Notes: a model not told the origin generated them from the sequence alone. A stretch of DNA of 57,678 bases from Pseudomonadota bacterium (GCA_023433305.1 JAEZCZ010000066.1:1-57678); one strand, 5' to 3'. Positions 41,466-50,455 are shown, numbered from the stretch's first letter. Numbers and translations are program-made.

Positions 41466-42431
41466 ATGAGGATGGAGCTACTTTTCGCCGCCGCTATTGC
41501 CGTCGCGCTGCCCGCCACCGCGCAGGCGCAGGAGTGCGACCGGGAGTGCCTGATCAAGATGGCGGACGACTACGCCGCGGCGCTCGTCGCGCACGATCCT
41601 TCGCGCGCTCCTTTGGCTGCGGATGCGGTGACGGTGGAGAATGCCAAGAAGATCGGCCAAGGCGAAGGGCTTTGGCGCAATGCGACCGGAGGTGTGACGA
41701 AGTTCCGCATTCCGGTGCCGGACCCGGTTTCGCAGCAGGTCGGCCTGCTGGCGATGATGGAAGTGGAGGGAGAGCCCGCTCTCGTGGGTATTCGGCTCAA
41801 GCGCGAGAACGGCCGTATCGTGGAGGCCGAGCACATGGTCGCCGGCAATCTGAGCGAAGGGCAGCTTGCCAACCTGCAGGAGCCCCGCCCCGCCCTGCTG
41901 CGGCCGGTGACAGAGGACTACGCCGATTCCCGCGGCAGGCTGATCTACATCGGCAAGAGCTATTACGACTCGCTCGACATGAACAACGGCAGCCTGACGC
42001 CCTATTCGGACGACTGCGAGCGGCGCGAGAACGGTTTCCAGACCGCGCGCAACCCGATGACCCGCGTGACGCCGGGCAACGGCCAAACCGACGCCGCCTT
42101 CGCCTACCTCGGCGGCCTCGGCTGCGAGGCGCAGATGGACACCAACATGTGGGAGTACATCGACGAGATCGCCAACCGCCGCGTCGAGATCGCCGATACG
42201 GTGACCGGCCTGGTCTGGGGCATGAGCCACTTCCATCACGATATGAAGGAAGAGCGCTACACCCTGATCGGCGTGCCGGGCACCGAATACCGCGTGATCC
42301 GCGCCTCGACAGGGGCCGGCTTCGATATGCCCGCGATCCACATCTACAAGATCTGGGGCGGACAGATGCACGAGATCGAGGCGATGGGCATCGTGATGCC
42401 GTACATGAGCCCGACCGGGTGGGAGGAGTGA
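41466..42431 (+). CDS. Secreted protein of unknown function
   Basis: A 321-residue exported protein with a clear signal peptide (LLFAAAIAVALPATAQAQ) followed by a cysteine pair (ECDRECLIKMADDYAAAL). The N-terminal ~110 residues have an NTF2-like look (DYAAALVAHDPSRAPLAADA), and a beta-rich C-terminal half has GLVWGMSHFHHDMKEERYTL and IYKIWGGQMHEIEAMG. Similar proteins are annotated as DUF8021-like or hypothetical, and I do not assign a function. It is divergent from the tannase-like gene and converges on the gene at 42436. Confidence 0.7.
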   Translation: MRMELLFAAAIAVALPATAQAQECDRECLIKMADDYAAALVAHDPSRAPLAADAVTVENAKKIGQGEGLWRNATGGVTKFRIPVPDPVSQQVGLLAMMEVEGEPALVGIRLKRENGRIVEAEHMVAGNLSEGQLANLQEPRPALLRPVTEDYADSRGRLIYIGKSYYDSLDMNNGSLTPYSDDCERRENGFQTARNPMTRVTPGNGQTDAAFAYLGGLGCEAQMDTNMWEYIDEIANRRVEIADTVTGLVWGMSHFHHDMKEERYTLIGVPGTEYRVIRASTGAGFDMPAIHIYKIWGGQMHEIEAMGIVMPYMSPTGWEE

Positions 42432-42435
42432 TCGC

Positions 42436-42756
42436 CTAGAACTTGACGGTCAGCGTGAGCAGAGCCTCGACCGCACCGTAGCGTCCAGAATTGGCGTGCA
42501 CGCCGACCTTGGCGCTCTCGCTGATCTGGACTTCGGCTTTGGGCTGTTCGCGCTGCGGCGCGTCAGGCGTCTCATAGCGTTGCACCTCCCGGCCCGGTGC
42601 GCAGACCACGATCTCTCGCCGGCTTGCCGCGCCGCAGGGCGGATCGATCAGGATGTCGATGACGAGCGTGCCGTCCTCGCGAAGTTCCGACCGTGCCTCA
42701 TCGGCAGTCGCTATGGCCGCCGGCGGTGGCTCGATGGCTTGTTGGGGAAGGTCCAC
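42436..42756 (-). CDS. Hypothetical protein downstream of iorB
   Basis: A 106-residue protein of unknown role. GTG 42756 has an excellent GGAGGCTAGC site. IDPPCGAASRREIVVCAPG resembles a signature seen in short sphingomonad hypothetical proteins, with two cysteines. The C-terminus (GAVEALLTLTVKF) ends in an aromatic, as outer-membrane-associated strands do, but there is no clear signal peptide. It lies 30 bases after iorB on the same strand and is probably the third gene of that operon. Confidence 0.6.
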   Translation of the reverse strand: MDLPQQAIEPPPAAIATADEARSELREDGTLVIDILIDPPCGAASRREIVVCAPGREVQRYETPDAPQREQPKAEVQISESAKVGVHANSGRYGAVEALLTLTVKF

Positions 42757-42786
42757 GCTAGCCTCCGCGTCGACCTTCCCCGCAAC

Positions 42787-44997
42787 TCAGACGAACTGGC
42801 TCGTATCGATCGGCAGCTTGCGGATGCGCTTGCCGGTCAGCTTGAACAGCGCGTTGGTGAGTGCTGGGATAACCGGCGGCAACGCCGGCTCACCCATGCC
42901 AGTCGGCGCGTTGTCGGACTTCACGAACTCGACGTGGATCTTCGGCGTCGCGGGCATGCGCGGAATTTCATACTCGTGGAAGTTGGTCGGCTTGGCGCCG
43001 CCGTTCTCGATCTCCACAGCGAGGCCGACCGCCTGGCCGAGGCCGTCGATGATCGATCCTTCCACCTGGTTGAGCGCGCCAAACGGGTTGATGATGTGGC
43101 TGCCCACGTCGCCCGCGGCCCATACGTCGTGCACCTCGATTTGCCCGCGCGGCGTGAGGCTCGCCTCGACCACTTCGGCGAAATAGCCGAGGTGGCTGTA
43201 GTAGAAACCGAAGCCCTTGGCGCGCCCGCTGGGTGAGCCTGCCGACCAGTTCGACATCTGGAGAGCCTTCTCGATCACGCCCTTGGCGCGGGGCGGGCTG
43301 AAGCCGGGCGTCGCCATGCCGCCGAAGCCCTGGCCATCGGGGAAGGCCTCGCGATCGCCGAACAGTTCGAGCATCAGGGCCGGAAGATCGCGGCCCTGCT
43401 CGTGCGCGATCTCGTCGAGGAAGGATTGGAACACGAACGACAGCGCGTTCGAACGCGGCGCGCGCAAGGCGCCGGTCGGGACGCGGGTCACCATCGTCGA
43501 CTGTCCATAGCGGACGTTGTCCACGAAGCGCGCCGGGAACTCGTCGAAGCCCATCGAGGCCTCCATGGGCACGCGGCCGCCCTTCTCGAAGGTCACGAAG
43601 TGATCCTCGAAGCCGGTCAGCTTGCCGCTGGCGTCGAGCGCCGCCCGGAAGCGATGCCAGCCTGCGGGGCGGTAGAAGTCGCTGCGGATGTCGTCCTCGC
43701 GGCTCCAGATCAGCTGGAGCGGCGTGCCCGGCTTCTTCGCCGCAATCGCCGCGGCCTGGACCATGAAGTCGTTGGTCAGCCGGCGACCGAAGCCGCCGCC
43801 CATGCGGGTGATGTGGATGCTGATCTTCTCCGGCCCGATGCCGAGCTGCTGGGCAATGCCCTGCGCGCCCGATGTCGGGTTCTGTGTCGGTGCCCAGAGC
43901 TCGATCCGGCCATCCTCGTGGCACAGCGCGGTGCAGTTCATCGGCTCCATCGCGACGTGGGCGAGGAACGGATAGGCATAGTCCGCTTCGAGAACCTTGG
44001 CCGCCGAGGCGAAGGCCGCATCGACGTCGCCGGCCTTTCCGAGTTCGCTCTGCGGCGCACCCGCGAGCAGTTCGGCGGCGCGCTTGTCGTAGCTCGCGGT
44101 GCTGTGGCTGGCCCACTCGCCATTGTCCCATTGGACGTTGAGCTTCTCGCGCGCCTTGTTGGCGGTCCACCAATTGTTGGCGATGACGGCGACGCCGTCG
44201 ACGAGCAGCTCCGGATTGTCGCCGCCCTTCATGACGATCGCGTCTTCGACGCCGGACAGAGCCTTCACCGCGTCGACGTCCGCCGAGATGAGCTTCGCGC
44301 CGAAGGTCGGCGCGCGCTCGAACGCGACGTATTTCATGCCCGGAAGCTGTGTATCGACGCCGAAGATCGGCTCACCGCGCACGATGCGCGGGGAGTCGAT
44401 GCCGCTGATCGAGCGGCCGATGATGTGGAAGTCCTTCGGGTCCTTGAGCGTGACCTTTTCGAGGTCAGGCACGGCCATCGTCGCGGCATCCGAAGCCAGC
44501 TCGCCGTAAGTGAGCGAGCGGCCGGTGGAATCGAGCACCTTGCCCTTCTCGGTGCGCAGCGATGCGGCATCGACGCCCCAACGCTGGGCCGCAGCGGCAA
44601 GAAGCATCGCGCGCGCGGCCGCGCCGACCTGGCGCATCGGCAGCCAGTTCATCGGCGTGGCGAAGCTGCCGCCGGCGAACTGGAAACCATACTTCTGCGG
44701 ATCGAAGTCCGCCTGGGTGATCCGGACCTGGTCCCAATCGGCGTCGAGCTCGTCGGCGATGAGCATCGGCAGCATCGTCTTGATGCCCTGGCCGATCTCC
44801 GGGTTCTTCCCGACGATTGTGATCGTGTTGTCGGGCGCGATCGAGACGTAGGCGTTGAGCGTGGCTTCGGCGGATGGCGCGGCGGCGGTTGCCGCCTTGG
44901 CGATCATCGGCAGCGACGCCGTGAGCATGAGGCCCCCACCAGCGAGCGCGCCGGCCTTGAGCAGCGTACGGCGCGAAAGGGTCATGGTCTCAGGCAT
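42787..44997 (-). CDS. IorB-like molybdopterin-binding hydroxylase large subunit (Tat-exported)
   Basis: A 736-residue xanthine-dehydrogenase-family Mo subunit. It starts with a twin-arginine signal (LSRRTLLKAGALAGGGLM), as in isoquinoline 1-oxidoreductase and periplasmic aldehyde dehydrogenases of this type. Cofactor-region motifs include GQGIKTMLPMLIADEL, MGGGFGRRLTNDFMVQAA, TGALRAPRSNALSFV and a C-terminal GMGEPALPPVIPALTNAL with the conserved catalytic Glu region. It hydroxylates N-heteroaromatics or oxidises aldehydes in the periplasm; the substrate is not deducible. ATG 44997 overlaps the small-subunit stop. MocA and XdhC at 38348-39752 probably mature it. Confidence 0.9.
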   Translation of the reverse strand: MPETMTLSRRTLLKAGALAGGGLMLTASLPMIAKAATAAAPSAEATLNAYVSIAPDNTITIVGKNPEIGQGIKTMLPMLIADELDADWDQVRITQADFDPQKYGFQFAGGSFATPMNWLPMRQVGAAARAMLLAAAAQRWGVDAASLRTEKGKVLDSTGRSLTYGELASDAATMAVPDLEKVTLKDPKDFHIIGRSISGIDSPRIVRGEPIFGVDTQLPGMKYVAFERAPTFGAKLISADVDAVKALSGVEDAIVMKGGDNPELLVDGVAVIANNWWTANKAREKLNVQWDNGEWASHSTASYDKRAAELLAGAPQSELGKAGDVDAAFASAAKVLEADYAYPFLAHVAMEPMNCTALCHEDGRIELWAPTQNPTSGAQGIAQQLGIGPEKISIHITRMGGGFGRRLTNDFMVQAAAIAAKKPGTPLQLIWSREDDIRSDFYRPAGWHRFRAALDASGKLTGFEDHFVTFEKGGRVPMEASMGFDEFPARFVDNVRYGQSTMVTRVPTGALRAPRSNALSFVFQSFLDEIAHEQGRDLPALMLELFGDREAFPDGQGFGGMATPGFSPPRAKGVIEKALQMSNWSAGSPSGRAKGFGFYYSHLGYFAEVVEASLTPRGQIEVHDVWAAGDVGSHIINPFGALNQVEGSIIDGLGQAVGLAVEIENGGAKPTNFHEYEIPRMPATPKIHVEFVKSDNAPTGMGEPALPPVIPALTNALFKLTGKRIRKLPIDTSQFV

Positions 44998-45460
44998 TGG
45001 CCGTTCCCTTCTCCGCCACCATGGCGATCGCGTCGTGGATGCGGGTGTAGCAGGCGCAGCGGCAGATGTTCCCGGCCATGGCCTGGTCGATCTGCTGTGC
45101 GCTGGGCTTCGGATTGCGGGCCAGCAGCGCACTCGCGTTCATGAGCTGACCGGCCTGGCAATAGCCGCACTGCATCACGTCGTCGTCCACCCAGGCCTGC
45201 TGCAGCGCGCGGCCCACCGGGCTCTCCGCCAGAGCCTCGATCGTGGTGACCTTCTTGCCTTCGAGCGAGCTTACCGGCGCGGAGCAGGAGCGGGTCGCCA
45301 CGCCGTCGACATGGACTGTGCAGGCGCCGCACAGGCCCATGCCGCAGCCAAACTTGGTGCCGACCATGCCGAGCTCGTTACGAAGCGCCCACAGCAGCGG
45401 CATTTCGCCGGGCACGTCCAGCTCGCGCACCTCGCCGTTAATATCGACCCGATAGGCCAT
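44990..45460 (-). CDS. IorA-like 2Fe-2S small subunit
   Basis: A 156-residue subunit with a plant-type ferredoxin cluster (KFGCGMGLCGACTVHVDG, CSAP) and a second, four-helix-bundle cluster (QCGYCQAGQLMNASAL, GNICRCACYTRI). It passes electrons from the Mo site of the large subunit to a cytochrome or quinone acceptor. ATG 45460 has AGGAGGAGG upstream. No FAD subunit is present, which is normal for the IorAB type. Confidence 0.94.
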   Translation of the reverse strand: MAYRVDINGEVRELDVPGEMPLLWALRNELGMVGTKFGCGMGLCGACTVHVDGVATRSCSAPVSSLEGKKVTTIEALAESPVGRALQQAWVDDDVMQCGYCQAGQLMNASALLARNPKPSAQQIDQAMAGNICRCACYTRIHDAIAMVAEKGTANA

Positions 45461-45549
45461 CAAATCCTCCTCCTCGGCGACCCCCGCCGGACAAAGTCAA
45501 GCGATAGTAGACGAAGCCTCGACCCCTGCAAAGACTACGGCTATTCTGA

Positions 45550-45562
45550 AATTGTCGCAATT
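45550..45562. promoter_or_regulatory. Candidate MarR operator between iorA and marR
   Basis: AATTG-TCG-CAATT, a perfect five-base inverted repeat with a three-base spacer, stands in the 140-base divergent intergenic region, 38 bases before the MarR start. Position and shape suit autoregulation plus control of iorAB; no direct evidence. Confidence 0.4.
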
Positions 45563-45600
45563 CGAACGCGAGCACCAACGCCGGGGGGATGGGAACGACG

Positions 45601-46125
45601 ATGGGCACGATACCGGCCGAGGCCACCTCGGACGAGGAGAAATCGACCTTCGAGATTTATCGGAGCGGCGGTACCACGCGCGATATCCGGCTGACGGTCA
45701 ACCTGGTGATCGTGGCTAGGCGCTGGCGCTCGTTGCTCGACGAGCGGTTGCGGATGATCGGGCAGAGCTCGGCGCGAATGGAAGCGCTGGCGGCCATCAT
45801 CAATTCGCCTTCGCTGAGCGCGCAAGTCGACATCGCCCGGCGGCTGCGCATCGAAGGGCCGACGATGACCCGGATGCTCGACACGCTCGAGAAGGACGGG
45901 CTGGTCGAGCGGCTCGCCGACCCGGCCGACCGGCGCACCAAACAGTTGCGCCTGACTCCGGCGGGCGAAGCGGCGCTCGCGGCGATGTTCGAGATCGCCG
46001 ATGAGATGCGCGCCCGGCTGCTATTCGGGATGCCGGCGGAGAAGATCGAGGAGCTCAACACGCTGCTTTCCGGCCTGTCCGCGAGGCTCGACGCCGGCTT
46101 GCCGCCGACGGCCGGCAACGACTAG
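45601..46125 (+). CDS. MarR-family transcriptional regulator
   Basis: A 174-residue winged-helix regulator. RWRSLLDERLRMIGQSSARMEAL begins the dimer/DNA-binding core, LSAQVDIARRLRIEGPTMTRMLDTLEKDGLVERL is the recognition region (residues ~75-108) and DPADRRTKQLRLTPAGEAAL is the wing. MarR proteins commonly sense aromatic acids, which suits the flanking Mo-hydroxylase and PQQ dehydrogenase genes. ATG 45601 is favoured over 45589, which abuts a G-run. It is divergent from iorAB and convergent with the PQQ dehydrogenase gene. Confidence 0.9.
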   Translation: MGTIPAEATSDEEKSTFEIYRSGGTTRDIRLTVNLVIVARRWRSLLDERLRMIGQSSARMEALAAIINSPSLSAQVDIARRLRIEGPTMTRMLDTLEKDGLVERLADPADRRTKQLRLTPAGEAALAAMFEIADEMRARLLFGMPAEKIEELNTLLSGLSARLDAGLPPTAGND

Positions 46126-46147
46126 CTGTCCGGCACCAACGAGTGCC

Positions 46148-48241
46148 TCATTCCGCGCGGCCCCAATCCTCGTTGGCCCGCGCGATCAGGTAGGCGTGGA
46201 TCGCGTCTGTCTGCTCCTGGTCGAGCAGGTCGGCAAAGCTGGCCATGCCTTTTTCGAGGTAAATGCCCTTCAGCACGATGTCGTTGAACTTGCCGTGGGT
46301 CTCCGCGGTCATGTGGCGCAAGTCCTTGACCCCGCCGATGGCCCGCTGGCCGTGGCACACCGCGCACGTCTCGGCATAGAGCTGCGCCCCGCGCTGCACC
46401 GTCGCTTCGCTGGCGCGGAGCGGCGGCGGAGGCTGAACCGGCTCGCGCGCGGCGAGCGGGGGAAGCTGCTGTGTGCCGCCAAGCCTGAACACCAGCAGCC
46501 GCGCCGGCGCGCGGGGCAGCTCGATACCGGCCGATTGCTCGATCTGCGCCGCTCCCCCGCCCCAGCCGGCGTTGATCGCGACGTATTGCACACCGTCGAG
46601 CATGTAAGTGATGCCCCCCGCGACAGGGGCGCTCTGCGTCGGGTACTCCCACAGCAGCTGGCCGGTGCGCGCGTCGAACGCAGAGAAGGTCTGCTTGGTC
46701 GTGCCGGCGAAGACCAGATCGCTGGCGGTGGCGAGTACGCCGCCGTTGCCGTGGCGCGGCAGCTCAACCTTCCAGGCGGCTTCCTGCCTGACCGGATCCC
46801 AGGCGGTGAGCCAGGCTTTCTCCAGCTCGTTGACCCTCGGCTGCAGCTCGGCGCGCTTGCGGCCGGTCTCGCCGGTGTAGCCGCCCCAGCCGCTGTTCGA
46901 ACGCCTCGGCTGCGGCGTCCAGCCGGGCTGGACCGCATAGACGAACGCCGACTGATACGCGGGGAAGTAGGCCAGCCCGGTGCGCGGGCTGAAGGCCATC
47001 GGGAACCAGTTGTGCGCCCCGCCCGGTCCGGGTGCGACCATCGCCGGTTCGGTGGTGTAGCGGACCGCCTCGCTGGTGATCGGGCGCCCCTTAGCGTCGA
47101 AACCTTCGTTCCAGTTCTGGAACACGTGCGCGCCCGCCGAGATGAACTCACCGGTCGTCCGGTCGAGCACGTAGAAGAACCCGTTCTTCGGCGCCTGCAT
47201 CAGCACCTTCCGCTGCTTCCCGTCGATTTCCAGATCGGCGCTGATCATCGACTGGGTGCAGGTCCAGTCCCACTCCTCGCCAGGGTTCATCTGGTAATGC
47301 CAGGCGTATTCGCCGGTATCGGCATGGAGCGCGACGATCGAGCAGACGAACAGGTTGTCGCCTTCGTTGTTCGAGCGGTAGAAGCGCGTGTGCGGCACGG
47401 CGTTGCCGGTGCCGACATAGACCAGCTTCAGCTCGGGATCGTAAGCGATCGCATCCCACGGGTTGGCGCCGCCGCCGAGCTCTTTCCAAAGCCCTTGTTC
47501 GGACCAGGTCTCGCGCACCCAGCCCATCACCGGGTCGCTCGCTTCGCCGTCCGGACCTTTTGCCGGATCGCCGGGCGTCAGGTAGAACTTCCAGAGCTTC
47601 TCACCGGTATCGGCGTCGAACGCCGCCGCAAAGCCGCGCACGCCGAGGTCGCCACCCGACTGGCCGACCACGACCCGGCCGTCGAACACCCGCGGCGCGC
47701 CGGTGATCGTGTACGAATAAGCGGTGTCTTGCGGAAACACCCGCGTGGTCCAGACCGGTTGGCCGCTGGTCTTGTCGAGCCCGATCAGGCGGCCATCGAG
47801 CGTGGCGATGATGATCTTGTCGCCCCACATGGCGAGGCCGCGCGACACCGGCTCGCAGCAGGCCAGCCGGGCGACTTCGCGCGGCACTTCGGGATCGTAG
47901 GTCCACAGCCGCTCGCCGGACCGCGCGTCGTAGGCGATCGTCACGTTGAACGGCAGGATGTTGTAGAGCACCCCGTCGGCGTAAAGCGGCGTCGCCTCGA
48001 CACCGCGGAAGGTACCGAGATCGTCGAACCACGCGAGGCCAAGCTGGTTGACGTTCGAAGCGTCGATCTGGGTCAGCGGGCTGAAGCGCTGCGCGGTATA
48101 ATCGCGCCCGTCGCTGAGCCATTCGCCCGCGGCGGGCGAGGCGAGGGGATCGGAGAGGCGGGGCTGCGCGCCCGCAACGGTCGTCACGAGCAAGGCGACG
48201 GCGCCGATCAGCGCGGCGGTTCGGCTTCGAAGGGTCATCAA
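46148..48241 (-). CDS. PQQ-dependent quinohemoprotein alcohol dehydrogenase (type II-like)
   Basis: A 697-residue periplasmic enzyme. It has a signal peptide (ALIGAVALLVTTVAGAQ), an eight-bladed propeller with W-motifs (GLAWFDDLGTFRGVEATPL, GERLWTYDP, GEYAWHYQMNPGEEWDW), the vicinal disulfide ACCEPVSRG near residue 127 that sits against PQQ, and a C-terminal cytochrome c domain with CAVCHGQRAIGG near residue 625 and an axial Met late (MASFADLL). It oxidises primary or aryl alcohols and passes electrons to heme c. It is last gene of a four-gene operon with three SnoaL-like secreted proteins. PQQ synthesis genes are not in the window. Confidence 0.94.
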   Translation of the reverse strand: MMTLRSRTAALIGAVALLVTTVAGAQPRLSDPLASPAAGEWLSDGRDYTAQRFSPLTQIDASNVNQLGLAWFDDLGTFRGVEATPLYADGVLYNILPFNVTIAYDARSGERLWTYDPEVPREVARLACCEPVSRGLAMWGDKIIIATLDGRLIGLDKTSGQPVWTTRVFPQDTAYSYTITGAPRVFDGRVVVGQSGGDLGVRGFAAAFDADTGEKLWKFYLTPGDPAKGPDGEASDPVMGWVRETWSEQGLWKELGGGANPWDAIAYDPELKLVYVGTGNAVPHTRFYRSNNEGDNLFVCSIVALHADTGEYAWHYQMNPGEEWDWTCTQSMISADLEIDGKQRKVLMQAPKNGFFYVLDRTTGEFISAGAHVFQNWNEGFDAKGRPITSEAVRYTTEPAMVAPGPGGAHNWFPMAFSPRTGLAYFPAYQSAFVYAVQPGWTPQPRRSNSGWGGYTGETGRKRAELQPRVNELEKAWLTAWDPVRQEAAWKVELPRHGNGGVLATASDLVFAGTTKQTFSAFDARTGQLLWEYPTQSAPVAGGITYMLDGVQYVAINAGWGGGAAQIEQSAGIELPRAPARLLVFRLGGTQQLPPLAAREPVQPPPPLRASEATVQRGAQLYAETCAVCHGQRAIGGVKDLRHMTAETHGKFNDIVLKGIYLEKGMASFADLLDQEQTDAIHAYLIARANEDWGRAE

Positions 48242-49023
48242 TCTCTCGGCGGTTCGGCGATCGGCTGGGGGCCGTCGACGAGGCGGCCGACGGTGAGCGA
48301 TTGCTGCTGCTCTGGCGTGCCGGGTGGCCGGTGATAGGCGCCGACTTCACCCTTGTCGGGAACGAACGCCCTGCCCGTGACCGGGTTCGGATAGTGGAAC
48401 GGCACGATGTAGTAGGCCGGATAGGTCAGGTAGACCGTGCTCGGCGGTAAGTCCGGCGGCGGGTCGAACTTGTCGGGCCAGGTGTTGTTGAGCGCGTTCT
48501 TACCCCACCCTTCCCAACTCGTGTACATCGTGAACGGGCCGCTGAGGCGGCTGATCCGCCAGACGCCGTCCTCGCCCTTCTCGTAGGCGTTCTCGTAAAG
48601 CGGCAGGCCCCAGCCGGCATTGCTCATCACATAAGCGCGGCTGCGCACCCAACCGGTGTTCCCGTCCGCCGAGATGTCCGGGATCGGCTGGAATTGCATG
48701 TGGTTGGCGAGCACGCCGGGCTTGGCGCCATCGGGTCCGAACGCGGTCTGCATGTATTCGAGCACGCGGTCCTTGCCGAGGAACAGGCCTTTGCCGCCGA
48801 TCTCCAGCGTCGCGTCATCGGTGAACAGCTCGGACAGGTGCGTCCACTGCCCCTTGTCGACGAAGTACCCGTAAGTCTTCTGCAGCCGCTCGATCGCGTT
48901 GAGGTCTTCGAGCCGGGTGATGCGCGCGTCGAGCTGGGCGAGCTTGTCTTCCGTGGTCTGCGCGGCGGCCGGTGCGGCAACCGTCGCGAGCAGCGCGGCG
49001 CCGAGAGCAAGGCGGAGCATCAT
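48238..49023 (-). CDS. Secreted SnoaL/NTF2-like protein 1
   Basis: A 261-residue exported protein with a signal peptide (LALGAALLATVAAPAAAQ), a short coiled coil (LAQLDARITRLEDLNAIERL) and a SnoaL-like domain (KTYGYFVDKGQWTHLSELFTDDATLEIG, GVWRISRLSG). The Pro-rich tail contains NPVTGRAFVP. The DUF4440/SnoaL_4-like core suggests a ligand-binding or dehydratase role. It overlaps the PQQ dehydrogenase start by four bases. Its two paralogues follow the same plan. Confidence 0.82.
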   Translation of the reverse strand: MMLRLALGAALLATVAAPAAAQTTEDKLAQLDARITRLEDLNAIERLQKTYGYFVDKGQWTHLSELFTDDATLEIGGKGLFLGKDRVLEYMQTAFGPDGAKPGVLANHMQFQPIPDISADGNTGWVRSRAYVMSNAGWGLPLYENAYEKGEDGVWRISRLSGPFTMYTSWEGWGKNALNNTWPDKFDPPPDLPPSTVYLTYPAYYIVPFHYPNPVTGRAFVPDKGEVGAYHRPPGTPEQQQSLTVGRLVDGPQPIAEPPRD

Positions 49024-49739
49024 GGCCTCCCCACCACGTCGTCGGGCGGTTGCGGGATGCCGCTGAGAGGCTTTCCGGTTACCGGGTGATCGAAGCTGAA
49101 CGGCGGGATGTAGGCGGCCGGGTACGAACGGTAGGCCTCGCTGGGCGGCCGGTCAGGCGGGAACAGCGCGCTCGGCCCTTCCATCATCTGCGCGCCGCGC
49201 ATGAAGCCGGCGTCGTACTCGCCGAGCGCGGTGACGTAGAAGTGTGCCTTGGCGATCTTCCATACCCCGCGCTCCTTCACGAACGCGTTCTCCCAGATGC
49301 CGACGCCCCAGACGCCGTTGGCGCCGGGCTCTGCGAGTTGGACCATGCCCTGCCAACGCCCGGTCGCGGTGCGCCCGTCGGGCGCCACGGTGATGACCGG
49401 CTGGAGCATCATGTGATTGTTGAGATAGCCGTTGGCGAGGCCATCGGGGCCGAACAGCAGCAGCGCGCGCCGGATGCGCTCCTTGCCGACGTAGACGCCG
49501 CGCCGGCCGTATTCGAAGCTGCCGTTCGCCGCAAAAGTGTCCGCCGCGTCGTCCCACAGGCCTTTGTCGAAGAAGTAGCCAAAATAGGCCTGCAGGTTCT
49601 CGATCTGATCGGCGTCTTCCAGACGCTCGACCCGGTCCGTGTAGGCCGCCAGGCGGGCTTGCGCGGATGGCTGGGCGTTCGCCGGAAGCGCCGCGGGAAG
49701 AAGCGCGGCACCGAGTGCGATAGCAAGGAGGCGGCGCAT
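49020..49739 (-). CDS. Secreted SnoaL/NTF2-like protein 2
   Basis: A 239-residue paralogue: signal peptide (MRRLLAIALGAALLPAALPANAQ), coiled coil (YTDRVERLEDADQIENL), core (AYFGYFFDKGLWDDAADTFAANGSFEYG, GVWKIAKAHFYV) and tail motif DHPVTGKPLSG. ATG 49739 overlaps the stop of protein 3 (TGATG), and its stop overlaps the ATGATG of protein 1. The Tyr/Asp/His pattern of the core differs between the three copies, so they may not be functionally identical. Frames reaching back to 50264 are protein 3 out of frame. Confidence 0.82.
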   Translation of the reverse strand: MRRLLAIALGAALLPAALPANAQPSAQARLAAYTDRVERLEDADQIENLQAYFGYFFDKGLWDDAADTFAANGSFEYGRRGVYVGKERIRRALLLFGPDGLANGYLNNHMMLQPVITVAPDGRTATGRWQGMVQLAEPGANGVWGVGIWENAFVKERGVWKIAKAHFYVTALGEYDAGFMRGAQMMEGPSALFPPDRPPSEAYRSYPAAYIPPFSFDHPVTGKPLSGIPQPPDDVVGRP

Positions 49740-50455
49740 CAGCGGCTCCCTCCGATCGGACGGCCAGTCACCGGATGGGCGACCTGGAACGGTGGGAAAC
49801 TGGTCTTGGGAAACGGCTCGTAATGCCCGGTGGAGGGCCTGTCGGGCGGGAACGCCCGCGAGGCGTCGCTTTGCGCCAGCCCCTCGCCTTCGCGCAGACG
49901 CGCCCAGCCCTTTTCGTAGGGCGCCAGGAAATTCACGTAGAGGCGAAGCGACTTGATCTTCCAGACGCCGTCTTCCTTGACGTAGCTGTTCTCGTAGGTC
50001 CCGTCGCGCCATTCGGCATGTTGCTTGTACTGGCCGAGCATACCGTGGTCGCGCCAGCGGGCGGTGGCGCCCCGCCCATCGGGAGCGACTTCGATCGCGG
50101 GCTGGAGCGTGACCCATTCGTTGAGCTGGCCGTAGATCAGGCCTTCCTGCCCCCCGTGCAGACGCTTCAGGTATTCGCGGATGCGGTCCTTGCCGACGTA
50201 GACGCCGTCGTTGCCCAGCTCGAGCGTGCCGTCGGCGGTGAAGAGGTCGGCCGCATCGCCCCACAGGCCGCGGTCGACATAGAAGCCGAACGCACGCTGG
50301 AGCTTCTTGACTGCGCGCGTCCCTTCGAGCCGTTCGACACGCTCGGTCAATCGCTCGATCTGCTGGTCGACGCTCTGAGCCTGAGCCGGCGCGGCCAGCG
50401 CCAGCGCCGCGATGCCAAGCAAGGCCCGCCCGCCGACCCGTCTCGATACCCTCAT
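49739..50455 (-). CDS. Secreted SnoaL/NTF2-like protein 3 (first gene of operon)
   Basis: A 238-residue paralogue from ATG 50455 with GGGAGAGGGC upstream. Signal peptide (LLGIAALALAAPAQAQ), coiled coil (QQIERLTERVERLEGTRAV), core (RAFGFYVDRGLWGDAADLFTADGTLELG, YVKEDGVWKIKSLRLYV) and tail motif AHPVTGRPIGG. It begins the four-gene operon leading to the PQQ dehydrogenase. The 76 bases up to fliA must hold the promoter, but none is obvious. Confidence 0.82.
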   Translation of the reverse strand: MRVSRRVGGRALLGIAALALAAPAQAQSVDQQIERLTERVERLEGTRAVKKLQRAFGFYVDRGLWGDAADLFTADGTLELGNDGVYVGKDRIREYLKRLHGGQEGLIYGQLNEWVTLQPAIEVAPDGRGATARWRDHGMLGQYKQHAEWRDGTYENSYVKEDGVWKIKSLRLYVNFLAPYEKGWARLREGEGLAQSDASRAFPPDRPSTGHYEPFPKTSFPPFQVAHPVTGRPIGGSR

